In this document: positions 6,202 through 13,572 of the stretch, in pieces
How the letters are laid out: each line of letters begins with the position of its first letter
Position numbering within the stretch: the stretch's first letter is position 1
Assembly: GCA_045533195.1 (NCBI GenBank)
Contig: JAZSHI010000014.1
Span: forward strand, 1-19,385
DNA: 19,385 bases
Reading direction: 5' to 3'
Source: SIG607 sp045533195
Lineage (GTDB): Bacteria > Bacillota > Clostridia > Oscillospirales > Acutalibacteraceae
Notes under the pieces: generated by a model
The model's database searches: none
What the model was told of the DNA's origin: nothing
Seen by the model: only the letters and a program-made list of their open reading frames with translations
Translations under genes and position numbers: made by a program

Positions 6202-7737
6202 TTATTCCTCTCCTTCGCTATCTACCGATTTCGTCATAAGAAGACCGATATGGTCCTTCTTAGCGGTTCTGCCGTCAACCATTCCCGTAATTCTGCCTGA
6301 ATTTATTACCATAATTCTGTCACAAAGCTCCATAAGCACGTCAAGGTCTTCGCCTACGAAAATTACGGCTACTCCCCTTTCCTTCTGTTCATTAAGAAGG
6401 TTATAGATGGTATAGGAAGCATTTACGTCAAGACCTCTTACGGGGTAAGCCGCCATAAGCACCGACGGAGCGGCGGCAATTTCACGTCCTACTAGAACCT
6501 TTTGAACGTTACCGCCCGAAAGCTGACGAACGGGAGTGGTAGCGCCGGGGGTTGACACGTGAAGGTCGTTAATAATACGCTCAGCAAGGTCTTTAGGCTC
6601 TTTTCTCTGCAGGAAGGCTGTTTTGCCTTTTGAGTAACTTCTGAGCATCATATTGTCAATGATGTCCATATTGCCTACAAGTCCCATACCAAGTCTGTCT
6701 TCGGGAACGAAGGACAGACGAACACCTAAATCGCGTATCTGTATAGGACTTTTGTCCCTCAAATTCTCCTTCCTTTCGGTTTTGGGATCGATATAGGTTA
6801 TCTCGCCTTCACTTAAATGATGAAGACCTGCAATAGCTTCCAGCAGTTCTCTTTGACCGCTTCCCGCAATACCGGCTATTCCCAAAATCTCACCGCTTTT
6901 TGCAGTAAAGGAAATATTATCAAGAATTTTTCTGCCTTCGGTGTTAACGCTTGTAACCCCTTTAAGTACAAGTCGGTCAACGCTTTCTTTAGGCTCACTT
7001 CTGTTAATATTAAGACTAACCTTTTCGCCCATCATCATTTCGGTAAGCAAGGATTCATTAGCTTCGCTTGTGTTAATTGTACCGATATGCTCACCGCGTC
7101 TAAGAACGGCAACTCTATCGGAGATAGAAAGAACCTCATGCATTTTATGGGTGATTATGATTATGGACTTGCCGTCCTCTCTCATTCTGCGAAGCACGTT
7201 AAAGAGCTTTTCAGTTTCCTGAGGGGTAAGCACCGCCGTAGGCTCGTCCAATATAAGAATATCGGCTCCACGGTATAGAACCTTTATAATCTCTACCGTC
7301 TGCTTTTCGGATACAGACATATCGTGAACCTTTTTATCGGGATCAATAATAAAGCCGTAACGCTGAGTTATCTCAATAACCTTTTTGGAAATGCGGGAAA
7401 GATTATAACGCTTACCGTCATCGATACCCAGAGCAATATTTTCGGTTGCGGAAAATACGTTTACAAGCTTAAAGTGCTGATGAATCATACCTATTTTGTG
7501 TTCAAAAGCATCCTTAGGAGATTTTATAACAACCTCTTTGCCGTCAACAAAAATCTGTCCTTCATCGGGAAAATAGATACCTGCCACCATATTCATAAGT
7601 GTGGTCTTACCGCTGCCGTTTTCACCGAGAATAGCAAGAATTTCACCTTTTTTAACCTCAAGGTCGCAATTTCTGTTAGCATAAACCTTGCCAAAGGTTT
7701 TTGTAATATTCCTACATTCAAGTTTAATATTTTCCAA
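6202..7737 (-). CDS. nupO: Nucleoside ABC transporter ATP-binding protein, double-domain (NupO-like), TTG start
   Basis: A 511-residue protein with two fused ABC domains powers the BmpA-type importer. Domain 1 has Walker A GENGSGKT (38-45), Q-loop HQHF, a degenerate signature MSVSEKQ (140-146) and Walker B ILILDEPTAVL (160-170). Domain 2 has a degenerate P-loop GIAGIAGSGQRE (286-297), an intact signature LSGGN (406-410) and a Walker B-like stretch lacking the catalytic Glu (LMAAYPVRGLD). This asymmetry is normal for NupO/RbsA-type ATPases, leaving one or two catalytic sites. The start codon is TTG 7737, since GGAGGTG sits 5-6 bases upstream and no ATG is available. Gene order after the lipoprotein gene matches nupNOPQ. 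Confidence 0.9.
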   Translation of the reverse strand: MENIKLECRNITKTFGKVYANRNCDLEVKKGEILAILGENGSGKTTLMNMVAGIYFPDEGQIFVDGKEVVIKSPKDAFEHKIGMIHQHFKLVNVFSATENIALGIDDGKRYNLSRISKKVIEITQRYGFIIDPDKKVHDMSVSEKQTVEIIKVLYRGADILILDEPTAVLTPQETEKLFNVLRRMREDGKSIIIITHKMHEVLSISDRVAVLRRGEHIGTINTSEANESLLTEMMMGEKVSLNINRSEPKESVDRLVLKGVTSVNTEGRKILDNISFTAKSGEILGIAGIAGSGQRELLEAIAGLHHLSEGEITYIDPKTERKENLRDKSPIQIRDLGVRLSFVPEDRLGMGLVGNMDIIDNMMLRSYSKGKTAFLQRKEPKDLAERIINDLHVSTPGATTPVRQLSGGNVQKVLVGREIAAAPSVLMAAYPVRGLDVNASYTIYNLLNEQKERGVAVIFVGEDLDVLMELCDRIMVINSGRITGMVDGRTAKKDHIGLLMTKSVDSEGEE

Positions 7738-7756
7738 TTCGGCACCTCCAAATCGT

Positions 7757-7810
7757 CAATTTATATCCCATAAACACAAACTTTTTTCTGTACTTATGGC
7801 ATATAAATTG
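7757..7810 (-). promoter_or_regulatory. Long stem (17 bp, one mismatch) in the leader of the ATPase gene
   Basis: CAATTTATATCCCATAA (7757-7773) and TTATGGCATATAAATTG (7794-7810) are inverted copies with a single mismatch around a 20-base loop. The stem ends just upstream of the GGAGGTG site of the TTG-started ATPase gene. No T run follows it on the minus strand, so it is not a terminator. It could be an RNA processing or stability element, or a protein operator. Confidence 0.6.
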
Positions 7811-7814
7811 CATT

Positions 7815-7856
7815 TTAAAAAACAGCGTATAGGCGGAGCATACACCCCGCCTATAC
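7815..7856 (-). terminator. Terminator/attenuator between lipoprotein and ATPase genes
   Basis: GTATAGGCGG (7827-7836) pairs perfectly with CCGCCTATAC (7847-7856) around a 10-base loop. On the minus strand the stem is followed by GCTG and then TTTTTT. Partial termination here would yield more binding lipoprotein than transporter, a usual arrangement for ABC importers. Confidence 0.7.
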
Positions 7857-7876
7857 AAAAGGTTTAAAAGTTATAA

Positions 7877-9040
7877 TTAGTATTTCTCGTTAAGGAGAGT
7901 GATACCGTCGATACGAAGATCGAAGTAAGGAGCAGACATAATCTTGGATTCCTTGAAGATGCCGTTTTCAATAACTTCTTTTTCTTCAACCTTGTGGCTA
8001 TCGAGCTTAACGCCGCCTACAGTGAAGTTAGCGGTATCAAATACGTTAACAGTACCATTCTTTAAGCCTTCGGTAGCAGTCTTAATAGCATCAGCGGTAC
8101 CTGCAGCAGCAGCCTTTTCGTTGATGTCGGTAAGAACTACAGAGCCTTCTTCAATGCCGCCGCACCAGTCAGTAGCAATAGCTTCGCCCTTCTGAACACA
8201 TTCAATCATATACTTGTAGTAAGGAGCCCAGTTGATTCTGGAAGAAACGATGAAGGTGTTGGGACAAGCAGCAACGGTAGAACCGTTATAGGAAACGTTA
8301 GGAACGCCTGCAGCTACACAAGCAGAGGGAGCGCCCATAGAGTCAGCGTGCTGAGAGATAAGAACGCACTTCTTAGCGATAAGAGCTTCAGCAGCATTCT
8401 TTTCCTCGGTAGCATCATACCAAGAACCTGTGAACTGTACTTCCATAGTAACGCTGGGGCATACAGATTTAGCGCCGAGGTAGAAAGAAGAGTAACCGGA
8501 TACAACTTCAGCATAGGTGAAAGCGCCTACGTAACCCATCTTAGCCTCTTCAGCCTTGATTGTGCCAGCAGCGATCATTTCGTTAAGCTTTAAGCCTGCA
8601 GCAATACCTGCAAGATAACGGCCCTGATAAATAGAAGCGAAAGCGTTATGATAGTTAGCAAGACCTTCAGTATGAGCCTTGGTACCGGTTGCATGGCAGA
8701 ACTGTACGTCAGTAAATTCTTTAGCAGCCTTAATCATAAAGTCTTCGTGACCGAAGGAGTTAGCGAAGATAATGTCGCAACCCTGATCAACAAGGTCAGC
8801 AGCAGCCTGATAGCATTCATCGCCTTCGGGAATGTTGGTCATAACGATAACCTGTTCGTCTTTAAGACCAAGAGAAGCCTTAACTTCGTCAACACCGTTG
8901 AGGAAGTTTAGGTCATAAGTGGACTTTTCGTCGTGAAGACAGATAAAGCCTACTTTGAAGTCAGCGGAGTCTCCGCCGCCGCAAGCTGCAAGGCTGAATA
9001 CCATTGCAACCGCAAGAAGAAGTGCAAGTAACTTTTTCAT
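7877..9040 (-). CDS. bmpA: BmpA-family purine nucleoside-binding lipoprotein
   Basis: This is the substrate-binding lipoprotein of the nucleoside importer, anchored outside the membrane. I start at ATG 9040 (MKKLLALLLAVAMVFSLAAC), behind GAGGAGG, rather than ten codons earlier. Residues 1-20 are a lipoprotein signal with lipobox LAAC and acylated Cys20 followed by GGG. The mature part has the BMP/PnrA fold landmarks: 'KVGFICLHDEKSTYDLNFLNG' at the start, 'GCDIIFANSFGHEDFM', 'GRYLAGIAAGL', 'KMGYVGAFTYAEVVSGYSSF' and 'VLISQHADSMGAP'. Length is 387 residues, usual for the family. It is separated from xpt by 48 bases and from the ATPase gene by a terminator, so it is likely the most abundant product of the operon. 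Specificity for guanosine-like nucleosides is inferred. Confidence 0.9.
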   Translation of the reverse strand: MKKLLALLLAVAMVFSLAACGGGDSADFKVGFICLHDEKSTYDLNFLNGVDEVKASLGLKDEQVIVMTNIPEGDECYQAAADLVDQGCDIIFANSFGHEDFMIKAAKEFTDVQFCHATGTKAHTEGLANYHNAFASIYQGRYLAGIAAGLKLNEMIAAGTIKAEEAKMGYVGAFTYAEVVSGYSSFYLGAKSVCPSVTMEVQFTGSWYDATEEKNAAEALIAKKCVLISQHADSMGAPSACVAAGVPNVSYNGSTVAACPNTFIVSSRINWAPYYKYMIECVQKGEAIATDWCGGIEEGSVVLTDINEKAAAAGTADAIKTATEGLKNGTVNVFDTANFTVGGVKLDSHKVEEKEVIENGIFKESKIMSAPYFDLRIDGITLLNEKY

Positions 9041-9083
9041 TTTGTTTTTCCTCCTCGCCTTTATAGGCAATTTTTTATAAAAG

Positions 9084-9104
9084 CCGTCCTAATTTTGCGG
9101 ACGG
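9084..9104 (-). terminator. Weak hairpin at the end of xpt (possible attenuator)
   Basis: CCGTCC (9084-9089) pairs with GGACGG (9099-9104) around a 9-base loop. Read on the minus strand it overlaps the xpt stop codon and is followed by CTTTTATAAAAAATT. The stem is only 6 bp and the T run is short, so partial termination between xpt and bmpA is the most that can be proposed. Confidence 0.35.
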
Positions 9105-9667
9105 AATTTAACGGAATCATCGGTCATAGAGTCAACTATTGCAAGTGATTCAACCCTTATTCCCTGACTTCTCAGCTTATCTCCGCCGCCCTGAAAACCT
9201 TTTTCAATGGCTATTGCAATACCTGCGGTCTTTCCCTTTGCCTGAGAAACAATATCCATAAGACCGTTAAGAGCATTTCCTATAGCAAGAAAATCATCTA
9301 TTATAAGGATGTTTTCGCCCTCCTTAAGATGTTCTTTGCTGACCACCACCTGATACTCGGTATTGTGGGTATAAGAAACCACCTTTGAAGAGTAAACGTC
9401 TGCAAGAATATTGGTCGTTTTATTCTTTTTAGCAAAAACAACCGGCAGATGCATATGGGCAGCAGCAGCCACCGCTATGGCAATACCGGATGCTTCAATA
9501 GTCAGAATTTTATCGATTTTTGTATCTTTATAAAGACGGGCAATTTCCTCGCCCATAAGCATAAGAAAATCTACGTCTAACTGATGGTTAAGAAAAGACG
9601 AAACTTTTAGAATATTACCGGGGAAAACCTGTCCCTCGGCAAGTATTTTTTCTTCTAAAGACTTCAT
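9089..9667 (-). CDS. xpt: Xanthine phosphoribosyltransferase
   Basis: Xpt converts xanthine and PRPP to XMP in the cytoplasm, feeding guanine nucleotide synthesis. This 192-residue protein matches B. subtilis Xpt in length. I start at ATG 9667 (MKSLEEKILAEGQVFPGNIL); an upstream in-frame GTG at 9676 would lie within the ribosome site AGAGGTG. Type I phosphoribosyltransferase marks are 'ILTIEASGIAIAVAAA' (54-69) and the PRPP loop ILIIDDFLAIGNAL (120-133), plus 'VFAKKNKTTN'. It is first in the minus-strand run before the nucleoside importer, which makes a purine salvage operon. Unlike B. subtilis xpt it has no recognisable guanine riboswitch upstream; a plain sigma-A promoter lies 40 bases before the start. 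Confidence 0.93.
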   Translation of the reverse strand: MKSLEEKILAEGQVFPGNILKVSSFLNHQLDVDFLMLMGEEIARLYKDTKIDKILTIEASGIAIAVAAAAHMHLPVVFAKKNKTTNILADVYSSKVVSYTHNTEYQVVVSKEHLKEGENILIIDDFLAIGNALNGLMDIVSQAKGKTAGIAIAIEKGFQGGGDKLRSQGIRVESLAIVDSMTDDSVKFRPQN

Positions 9668-9706
9668 AATAATCACCTCTCAACCCATACCCTTTTAACA
9701 GTAAAT

Positions 9707-9735
9707 ATTTTATCATTCGCCCACATTTTTGTCAA
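9707..9735 (-). promoter_or_regulatory. Sigma-A promoter for xpt and the purine operon
   Basis: On the minus strand TTGACA (9735-9730), a 17-base spacer and TAAAAT (9712-9707). The -10 is 39 bases before the xpt ATG, leaving a leader of about 30 bases, too short for a purine riboswitch. Confidence 0.8.
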
Positions 9736-9747
9736 TAGTTTAGCCTA

Positions 9748-9775
9748 TTTATTTTACCGTTTTATGTAAAATAAA
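9748..9775 (-). promoter_or_regulatory. 10-bp perfect inverted repeat just upstream of the xpt promoter
   Basis: TTTATTTTAC (9748-9757) and GTAAAATAAA (9766-9775) pair perfectly around an 8-base loop, 13 bases upstream of the -35 box. It is a candidate binding site for a regulator of purine salvage, or simply AT-rich symmetry. It does not resemble the PurR or CodY boxes as I know them. Confidence 0.35.
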
Positions 9776-9811
9776 CAAACTGTAAGTCGAATTATTATAT
9801 TATTCTAATAC

Positions 9812-9837
9812 AAAAAAGGAAGGTTGCCCTTCCTTTT
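9812..9837 (-). terminator. Terminator after the DUF4173 gene
   Basis: GGAAGG (9818-9823) pairs with CCTTCC (9828-9833) across TTGC, flanked by AAAAAA (9812-9817) and TTTT. On the minus strand six T follow the stem, 4 bases after the DUF4173 stop codon. Confidence 0.75.
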
Positions 9838-9840
9838 AAT

Positions 9841-11385
9841 CTATTTGCCTAAGAATTTATCAAGAGTCTTTTGCGCCTTATATTTTGAAAGGTTAAAGCT
9901 TCCTGCATTTGCTTTTATTTTATATTCTCTCTTTGCGTCGGTCACTTCAATATCATACATTATTTCTGTCTTTTCGAAAAGCGCTTCCCTTGCTTTAAAA
10001 CGAAGCTCTGTTTCGTACTGCTCTCCCTCGAATATTTCGTAAAGAGTAGGCACGGCGCCATAGCCCAAATCACCGATAGCCTCTACGTCAAGGCTTTCGG
10101 TATATTTCTGCTCAAAGGCATAAAGATTATACTGCGCTACGGTTTTATCAACGTCAGCAAAGCCTAAAATCATCAGAATAACCGTTGCGGCTATAATACC
10201 TGTTTTTATTACGGGAATCCTTTTTATAAAGGCACGCAAAATAACGGCTATAAAGAGCAAAGCCAAAAATACCATAAAGGCGCTGGTTAAAATTCTCAGT
10301 CTGGTCATACCGAAGCTTTTGATATAAAGAATCATTTTTGAAAGAGCGGTAGCAATAAGTAAAAGAGTAAACACGCCGATAAAAACTATAATCCCATTTA
10401 AAAGCGAACTTCTCTTTCCGTTTTCCTTTTTTCGTGTCAGCAAGCAGGCAAGACTTATAAGTATAAAGTTTATGGCGGCAATTACCGACATTTCAAAAAA
10501 GCCACGTCTTGCATAGGAAGCGTAGGTAATCCCTTGGGGAAGTAACCCCTTAAACGCATTAAAGAAATATGCAAACTGAGAGAATATGTAGGCAACATAA
10601 ACCAGCGATATTGCCGATAAAAAGGAAATTGTAAAGGCTTTATCCATTTTACCGTTTATGCGCCACTTTCTTTGTTCTCTCTTATTTTTAGCAAGACCGA
10701 TACCAAGGGATACGGCAAAGGGAAAGAACAAAAGACCTACGTTTATTTTGAATATAAGGTCGCCTAAATTTCCGAAAGCATCTCCGATTTTTGAAAGCAG
10801 ACCGTCAAATGCGGCATCGGAGGAACGAAGCAAAAGCACAAGTATAAACATAGCGGGAACAGCACAGCCAACACCTGCAATTATCTTTCCTACTCCCTTT
10901 TTCTTTTTGTTTTCGCTGTAAAAAACACTACTGAGACTTTTTTTCATACTACCGAATGCCGAACCGAAAATGCCTATTGCCACAGCCGAAATAAGACTGT
11001 AATCATCGGACATTTCGTATCCACCCAGATAGGAAAGCCATATAAACACGTTTAAAGTTAATAGCGTAAAGAGGAAAAATCTCACAGCAAAATCGGCTGA
11101 ATAGGTAAACAGAGTTGCTGAAATCAGCGACATTATAAGGCTGACATAGGGGAAAAACTTAAATTTTACGCTTTTACTAAAAAGATAAACGCTGAAAAGA
11201 ATAACGAAAGCTATAGTCGATAAAGTATAACCGCTGTTAAAGCCGCCCCATAAAGTAAGCACCACAAAGGGAACGATAAGCAACGCGATTAAAAGAGAAA
11301 AAGCCTTGTCCTTGCCTTTCATTAAAAAGCCGTTATATACCGATGCTTTCTTTTCCGTTTCATAAATACTGCTTTCGTTATACAT
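9841..11385 (-). CDS. DUF4173-type polytopic membrane protein
   Basis: This 514-residue integral membrane protein has about 12 predicted spans and a soluble C-terminal tail of about 100 residues rich in charged positions. The segment 'GITYASYARRGFFEMSVIA' (about residue 285-305) is the signature I associate with DUF4173/DUF4153 proteins. ATG 11385 (MYNESSIYETEKK) follows AGGAGGATTAAT; the longer frame from TTG 11400 would include the ribosome site itself. The start is one base past the stop of the XRE regulator gene, so the two are co-translated. The tail looks like repeat-containing stress/HEAT-like material ('AIGDLGYGAVPTLYEIFEG'). The function is unknown; co-transcription with DUF2975 and XRE genes suggests an envelope-related, self-regulated unit. 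Confidence 0.75.
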   Translation of the reverse strand: MYNESSIYETEKKASVYNGFLMKGKDKAFSLLIALLIVPFVVLTLWGGFNSGYTLSTIAFVILFSVYLFSKSVKFKFFPYVSLIMSLISATLFTYSADFAVRFFLFTLLTLNVFIWLSYLGGYEMSDDYSLISAVAIGIFGSAFGSMKKSLSSVFYSENKKKKGVGKIIAGVGCAVPAMFILVLLLRSSDAAFDGLLSKIGDAFGNLGDLIFKINVGLLFFPFAVSLGIGLAKNKREQRKWRINGKMDKAFTISFLSAISLVYVAYIFSQFAYFFNAFKGLLPQGITYASYARRGFFEMSVIAAINFILISLACLLTRKKENGKRSSLLNGIIVFIGVFTLLLIATALSKMILYIKSFGMTRLRILTSAFMVFLALLFIAVILRAFIKRIPVIKTGIIAATVILMILGFADVDKTVAQYNLYAFEQKYTESLDVEAIGDLGYGAVPTLYEIFEGEQYETELRFKAREALFEKTEIMYDIEVTDAKREYKIKANAGSFNLSKYKAQKTLDKFLGK

Positions 11386-11386
11386 A

Positions 11387-11590
11387 TTAATCCTCCTCAA
11401 AAGACAGAATTTCGCCGGGTTGACAGTTAAGCTCTCTGCAAATACTTTCTAAAGTTGAAAAACGAATGGCTTTTGCCTTTCCCGTTTTAAGAATTGAAAG
11501 ATTTGCCTGAGTAATGCCGATTTTTTCAGCCAATGCGACAGAGCTGATTTTTCTTTTTGCAAGAATAACATCAAGATTTACTGTAATCAT
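11387..11590 (-). CDS. Small XRE/Cro-type transcriptional regulator
   Basis: This 67-residue protein is essentially one helix-turn-helix domain: MITVNLDVILAKRKISSVAL, AEKIGITQANLSILKTGKAK (recognition helix around 'TQANLSILKTGK'), then 'LESICRELNCQPGEILSFEED'. It resembles the YozG type of short XRE proteins, which are commonly encoded beside DUF2975 membrane proteins. It lies between the DUF2975 gene (9-base gap) and the DUF4173 gene (1-base gap). It lacks any ligand or dimerisation domain, so the membrane neighbours may sense for it; that is inference. A likely target is the inverted repeat upstream of the operon promoter. Confidence 0.88.
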   Translation of the reverse strand: MITVNLDVILAKRKISSVALAEKIGITQANLSILKTGKAKAIRFSTLESICRELNCQPGEILSFEED

Positions 11591-11599
11591 TTTTTACTC

Positions 11600-12061
11600 C
11601 TATATTGTCAAATCATTTTCTTCTCTTAAAATTTTAGCAGAGCACATAACGTTTTTAATAACTCGTATAATAAGCCCCATAAACCCTGCCGCTATGGAAA
11701 CTATTATAAGAGGGCGATAGAAAACAAAACCGATAACAGTAACAAAGGCAACTGCAAAGCAGCACCACGAAAGTATCCTTAAGCGTTTTATATTAGCGTC
11801 GGTAAATATCTCTTCCCTTCTTATTGAAAAAAGCATTTTAACAAGAGAGTACAGAGCCGTAAAGGCAGGAAGCAGACAAACGTAATAGCAAATAAGCACC
11901 GATTTATACATAAAGAAAAGTCTGTGGTCAGATGCTGTTTCAAAATCCCCGAAATATATTTTAAGTAAAATCGGCAAAAAGAAGACACCTAAAACCAGCA
12001 TTATACTAACTGCAAAGCAAACCACCAAGGAAAGTGTTATTGATTTATTACTGTTCCACAT
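11600..12061 (-). CDS. DUF2975 membrane protein
   Basis: This 153-residue protein has four hydrophobic spans (about residues 10-35, 52-72, 92-110 and 115-138) separated by short charged loops, including 'RREEIFTDANIKRLRILSW', the conserved 'F-..N--RLr-i-w' motif of DUF2975. It starts at ATG 12061 behind AGAGGTAATC. First gene of a three-gene unit with the XRE regulator and the DUF4173 protein, driven by a near-perfect sigma-A promoter. Molecular role unknown; DUF2975-XRE pairs recur widely in Firmicutes, which suggests that the membrane protein modulates the repressor or is its main target. Confidence 0.8.
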   Translation of the reverse strand: MWNSNKSITLSLVVCFAVSIMLVLGVFFLPILLKIYFGDFETASDHRLFFMYKSVLICYYVCLLPAFTALYSLVKMLFSIRREEIFTDANIKRLRILSWCCFAVAFVTVIGFVFYRPLIIVSIAAGFMGLIIRVIKNVMCSAKILREENDLTI

Positions 12062-12093
12062 AAAGATTACCTCTTTCTTCCTTTTATGGCTAT

Positions 12094-12122
12094 ATTATAC
12101 ACCGCTATTTATTGTTTGTCAA
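12094..12122 (-). promoter_or_regulatory. Full-consensus sigma-A promoter for the DUF2975-XRE-DUF4173 operon
   Basis: On the minus strand TTGACA (12122-12117), exactly 17 bases, TATAAT (12099-12094). The -10 is 33 bases before the DUF2975 start codon. Such a strong promoter implies that a repressor normally restrains it. Confidence 0.9.
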
Positions 12123-12128
12123 CAATTT

Positions 12129-12147
12129 ATTATCGAAAAACGATAAT
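12129..12147 (-). promoter_or_regulatory. Candidate operator ATTATCG-N5-CGATAAT
   Basis: A 7-bp perfect inverted repeat (12129-12135 and 12141-12147) with AAAAA between lies 6 bases upstream of the -35 box. Its size and symmetry suit a dimeric XRE protein such as the one encoded in the operon. Direct evidence of binding is lacking. Confidence 0.5.
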
Positions 12148-12154
12148 TTCATCC

Positions 12155-12189
12155 AAAAAGAAAACCCGAACAGCTAAGTACTGTTCGGG
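12155..12189 (-). terminator. Terminator after the penicillin-binding protein gene
   Basis: CCCGAACAG (12165-12173) pairs perfectly with CTGTTCGGG (12181-12189) around 7 bases. On the minus strand TTTTCTTTTT follows. It lies 7 bases after the PBP stop codon and cleanly separates the PBP unit from the DUF2975 promoter. Confidence 0.85.
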
Positions 12190-12195
12190 CAAAAA

Positions 12196-13572
12196 TTATT
12201 TTATAAGTTCTTTTTTAGCAGCCTGCAAGGTTTTATTTGCTATGCTCATAGCGCTTTTTCTGCCGTTTTCATCGCCTTCGGCAATTACCACAAAGGCAAG
12301 GGGCAGATTTTCATCCTTACAAAAGCCTACAAAAAGCGAATTTTCCATTTTCTTGCCCACCTCGGCAGTACCCGTTTTTCCGCATACGTCAAGGGTTCCG
12401 AAGGTGGATTTTCCGTAATTATCCTTTACTGCAAAATCCATAAGAGCATTAAGCTTATTGGCAGTATCCTTTTTTATCATACGCACCGTTTTCGGTTTTG
12501 CTTCATAAAGCATTTTGCCGTTTGAAGCGGTAATACTGTTTACGATAAAAGGCTCCCTATACTCACCGCCGTTGGCGATAGCGCTGACCATACAAAGATA
12601 CTGAACGGGATTACAAAGATTAGTATGCTGACCTATTCCCGACCAGCCGAAATCAATATTTCTCGAATTTTTTACCGAGTAGCTTGACCTTGCGCACTTT
12701 ATACCGTCAATAGTAAAGGTTTCATTAAAGCCGAATTTTTCAGCGTATTTAGTCATTGTGGATTTTCCGAGGGTTAATGCCATATTAGAAAAATATGCAT
12801 TACAGGAATGGGAAAAAGCTCTTTCTAAGGTGACGTTTTTGTGTTTGCCGAGGCAGTTAAGCTTTTCTCCCTCGATAACCGTTCCGTAGTCACACATAAA
12901 ATCGGTACTGTAAGCCGAATCGGAAAGGGTTTCTATAGCGGCGGCGGCAGTAACAATTTTAAAGGTAGAACCCGGTGTATAGGCAGAAGAAATAAATCTG
13001 TTCATAAATACGCTGCCAAGCTCACCCTTTTTCGCCTTTTCGTATTCCTTAATATTTTCTATATCATAAGTAGGGGTACTTACCATACAAAGCACTTCGC
13101 CCGTTTTATAGTTGCACACACCGACACAGCCTGCGCTGTTTCCAAGGGCTTTCATTGCGGCAACGCTTATATTTGCGTCTATGGTAAGATTTGCATTATT
13201 GCCCTTTCCCGAATAGGTATAAACACCGTTAACAAGAGAATAGCCCACAAGCCTGTCTTTAAGCGCGTTTGTAACGCCCGTGCTTATGTAACCCTCATGG
13301 TCGCCTACGGTATGAATGGTTGCTTTTCTTATATCCTTATTTTTATTATATACTCGCTCTCCATCCTCGGTTTTAGAAAGCAGTCGTCCTTCTCTATCGG
13401 TTATTTCCCCCGCTTGAGTCAGCTTTCCGCCCGTATAAACGTGGCTGTTTGTTTGAAAAAACGCCCAATTTTCTGCCGATGAAGTATATTTAAAGATAAA
13501 AACAGCGCATAAAATCAAGAACAAAAGAAGTATTACACGCACTATATTGGCTCTGAATCTTGCTTTTATCAT
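12196..13572 (-). CDS. Class B penicillin-binding protein, transpeptidase (PbpA/PBP2-like)
   Basis: It cross-links peptidoglycan outside the membrane and is probably the partner of the SEDS glycosyltransferase encoded just upstream. The 458 residues comprise a short cytoplasmic start, one membrane anchor (about 11-29), a small pedestal region, and the transpeptidase domain. All three penicillin-binding motifs are present: STFK (202-205, in TPGSTFKIV), SCN (256-258) and KTG (399-401, in CGKTGTAEV). Start ATG 13572 overlaps the stop of the SEDS gene by ATGA. It is shorter than PBP2/FtsI proteins (usually 600-700) because the N-terminal pedestal is reduced, as in actinobacterial PbpA. It could serve division, elongation or sporulation; the sequence does not decide. 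Confidence 0.9.
   Translation of the reverse strand: MIKARFRANIVRVILLLFLILCAVFIFKYTSSAENWAFFQTNSHVYTGGKLTQAGEITDREGRLLSKTEDGERVYNKNKDIRKATIHTVGDHEGYISTGVTNALKDRLVGYSLVNGVYTYSGKGNNANLTIDANISVAAMKALGNSAGCVGVCNYKTGEVLCMVSTPTYDIENIKEYEKAKKGELGSVFMNRFISSAYTPGSTFKIVTAAAAIETLSDSAYSTDFMCDYGTVIEGEKLNCLGKHKNVTLERAFSHSCNAYFSNMALTLGKSTMTKYAEKFGFNETFTIDGIKCARSSYSVKNSRNIDFGWSGIGQHTNLCNPVQYLCMVSAIANGGEYREPFIVNSITASNGKMLYEAKPKTVRMIKKDTANKLNALMDFAVKDNYGKSTFGTLDVCGKTGTAEVGKKMENSLFVGFCKDENLPLAFVVIAEGDENGRKSAMSIANKTLQAAKKELIK

Noticed and set aside
6817..7773. Plus-strand open frames opposite the ATPase gene
   Set aside because: They are antisense to a protein with intact Walker motifs, show no recognisable domains and lack ribosome sites.
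8314..8911. Frames overlapping the BmpA gene on both strands
   Set aside because: The BmpA reading has a signal peptide, lipobox and family blocks throughout; the other frames are low-complexity shadows.
9677..9812. Guanine/purine riboswitch upstream of xpt
   Set aside because: I looked on the minus strand for the paired stem and conserved joining segments of the purine aptamer and found none. The sigma-A promoter also leaves too short a leader.
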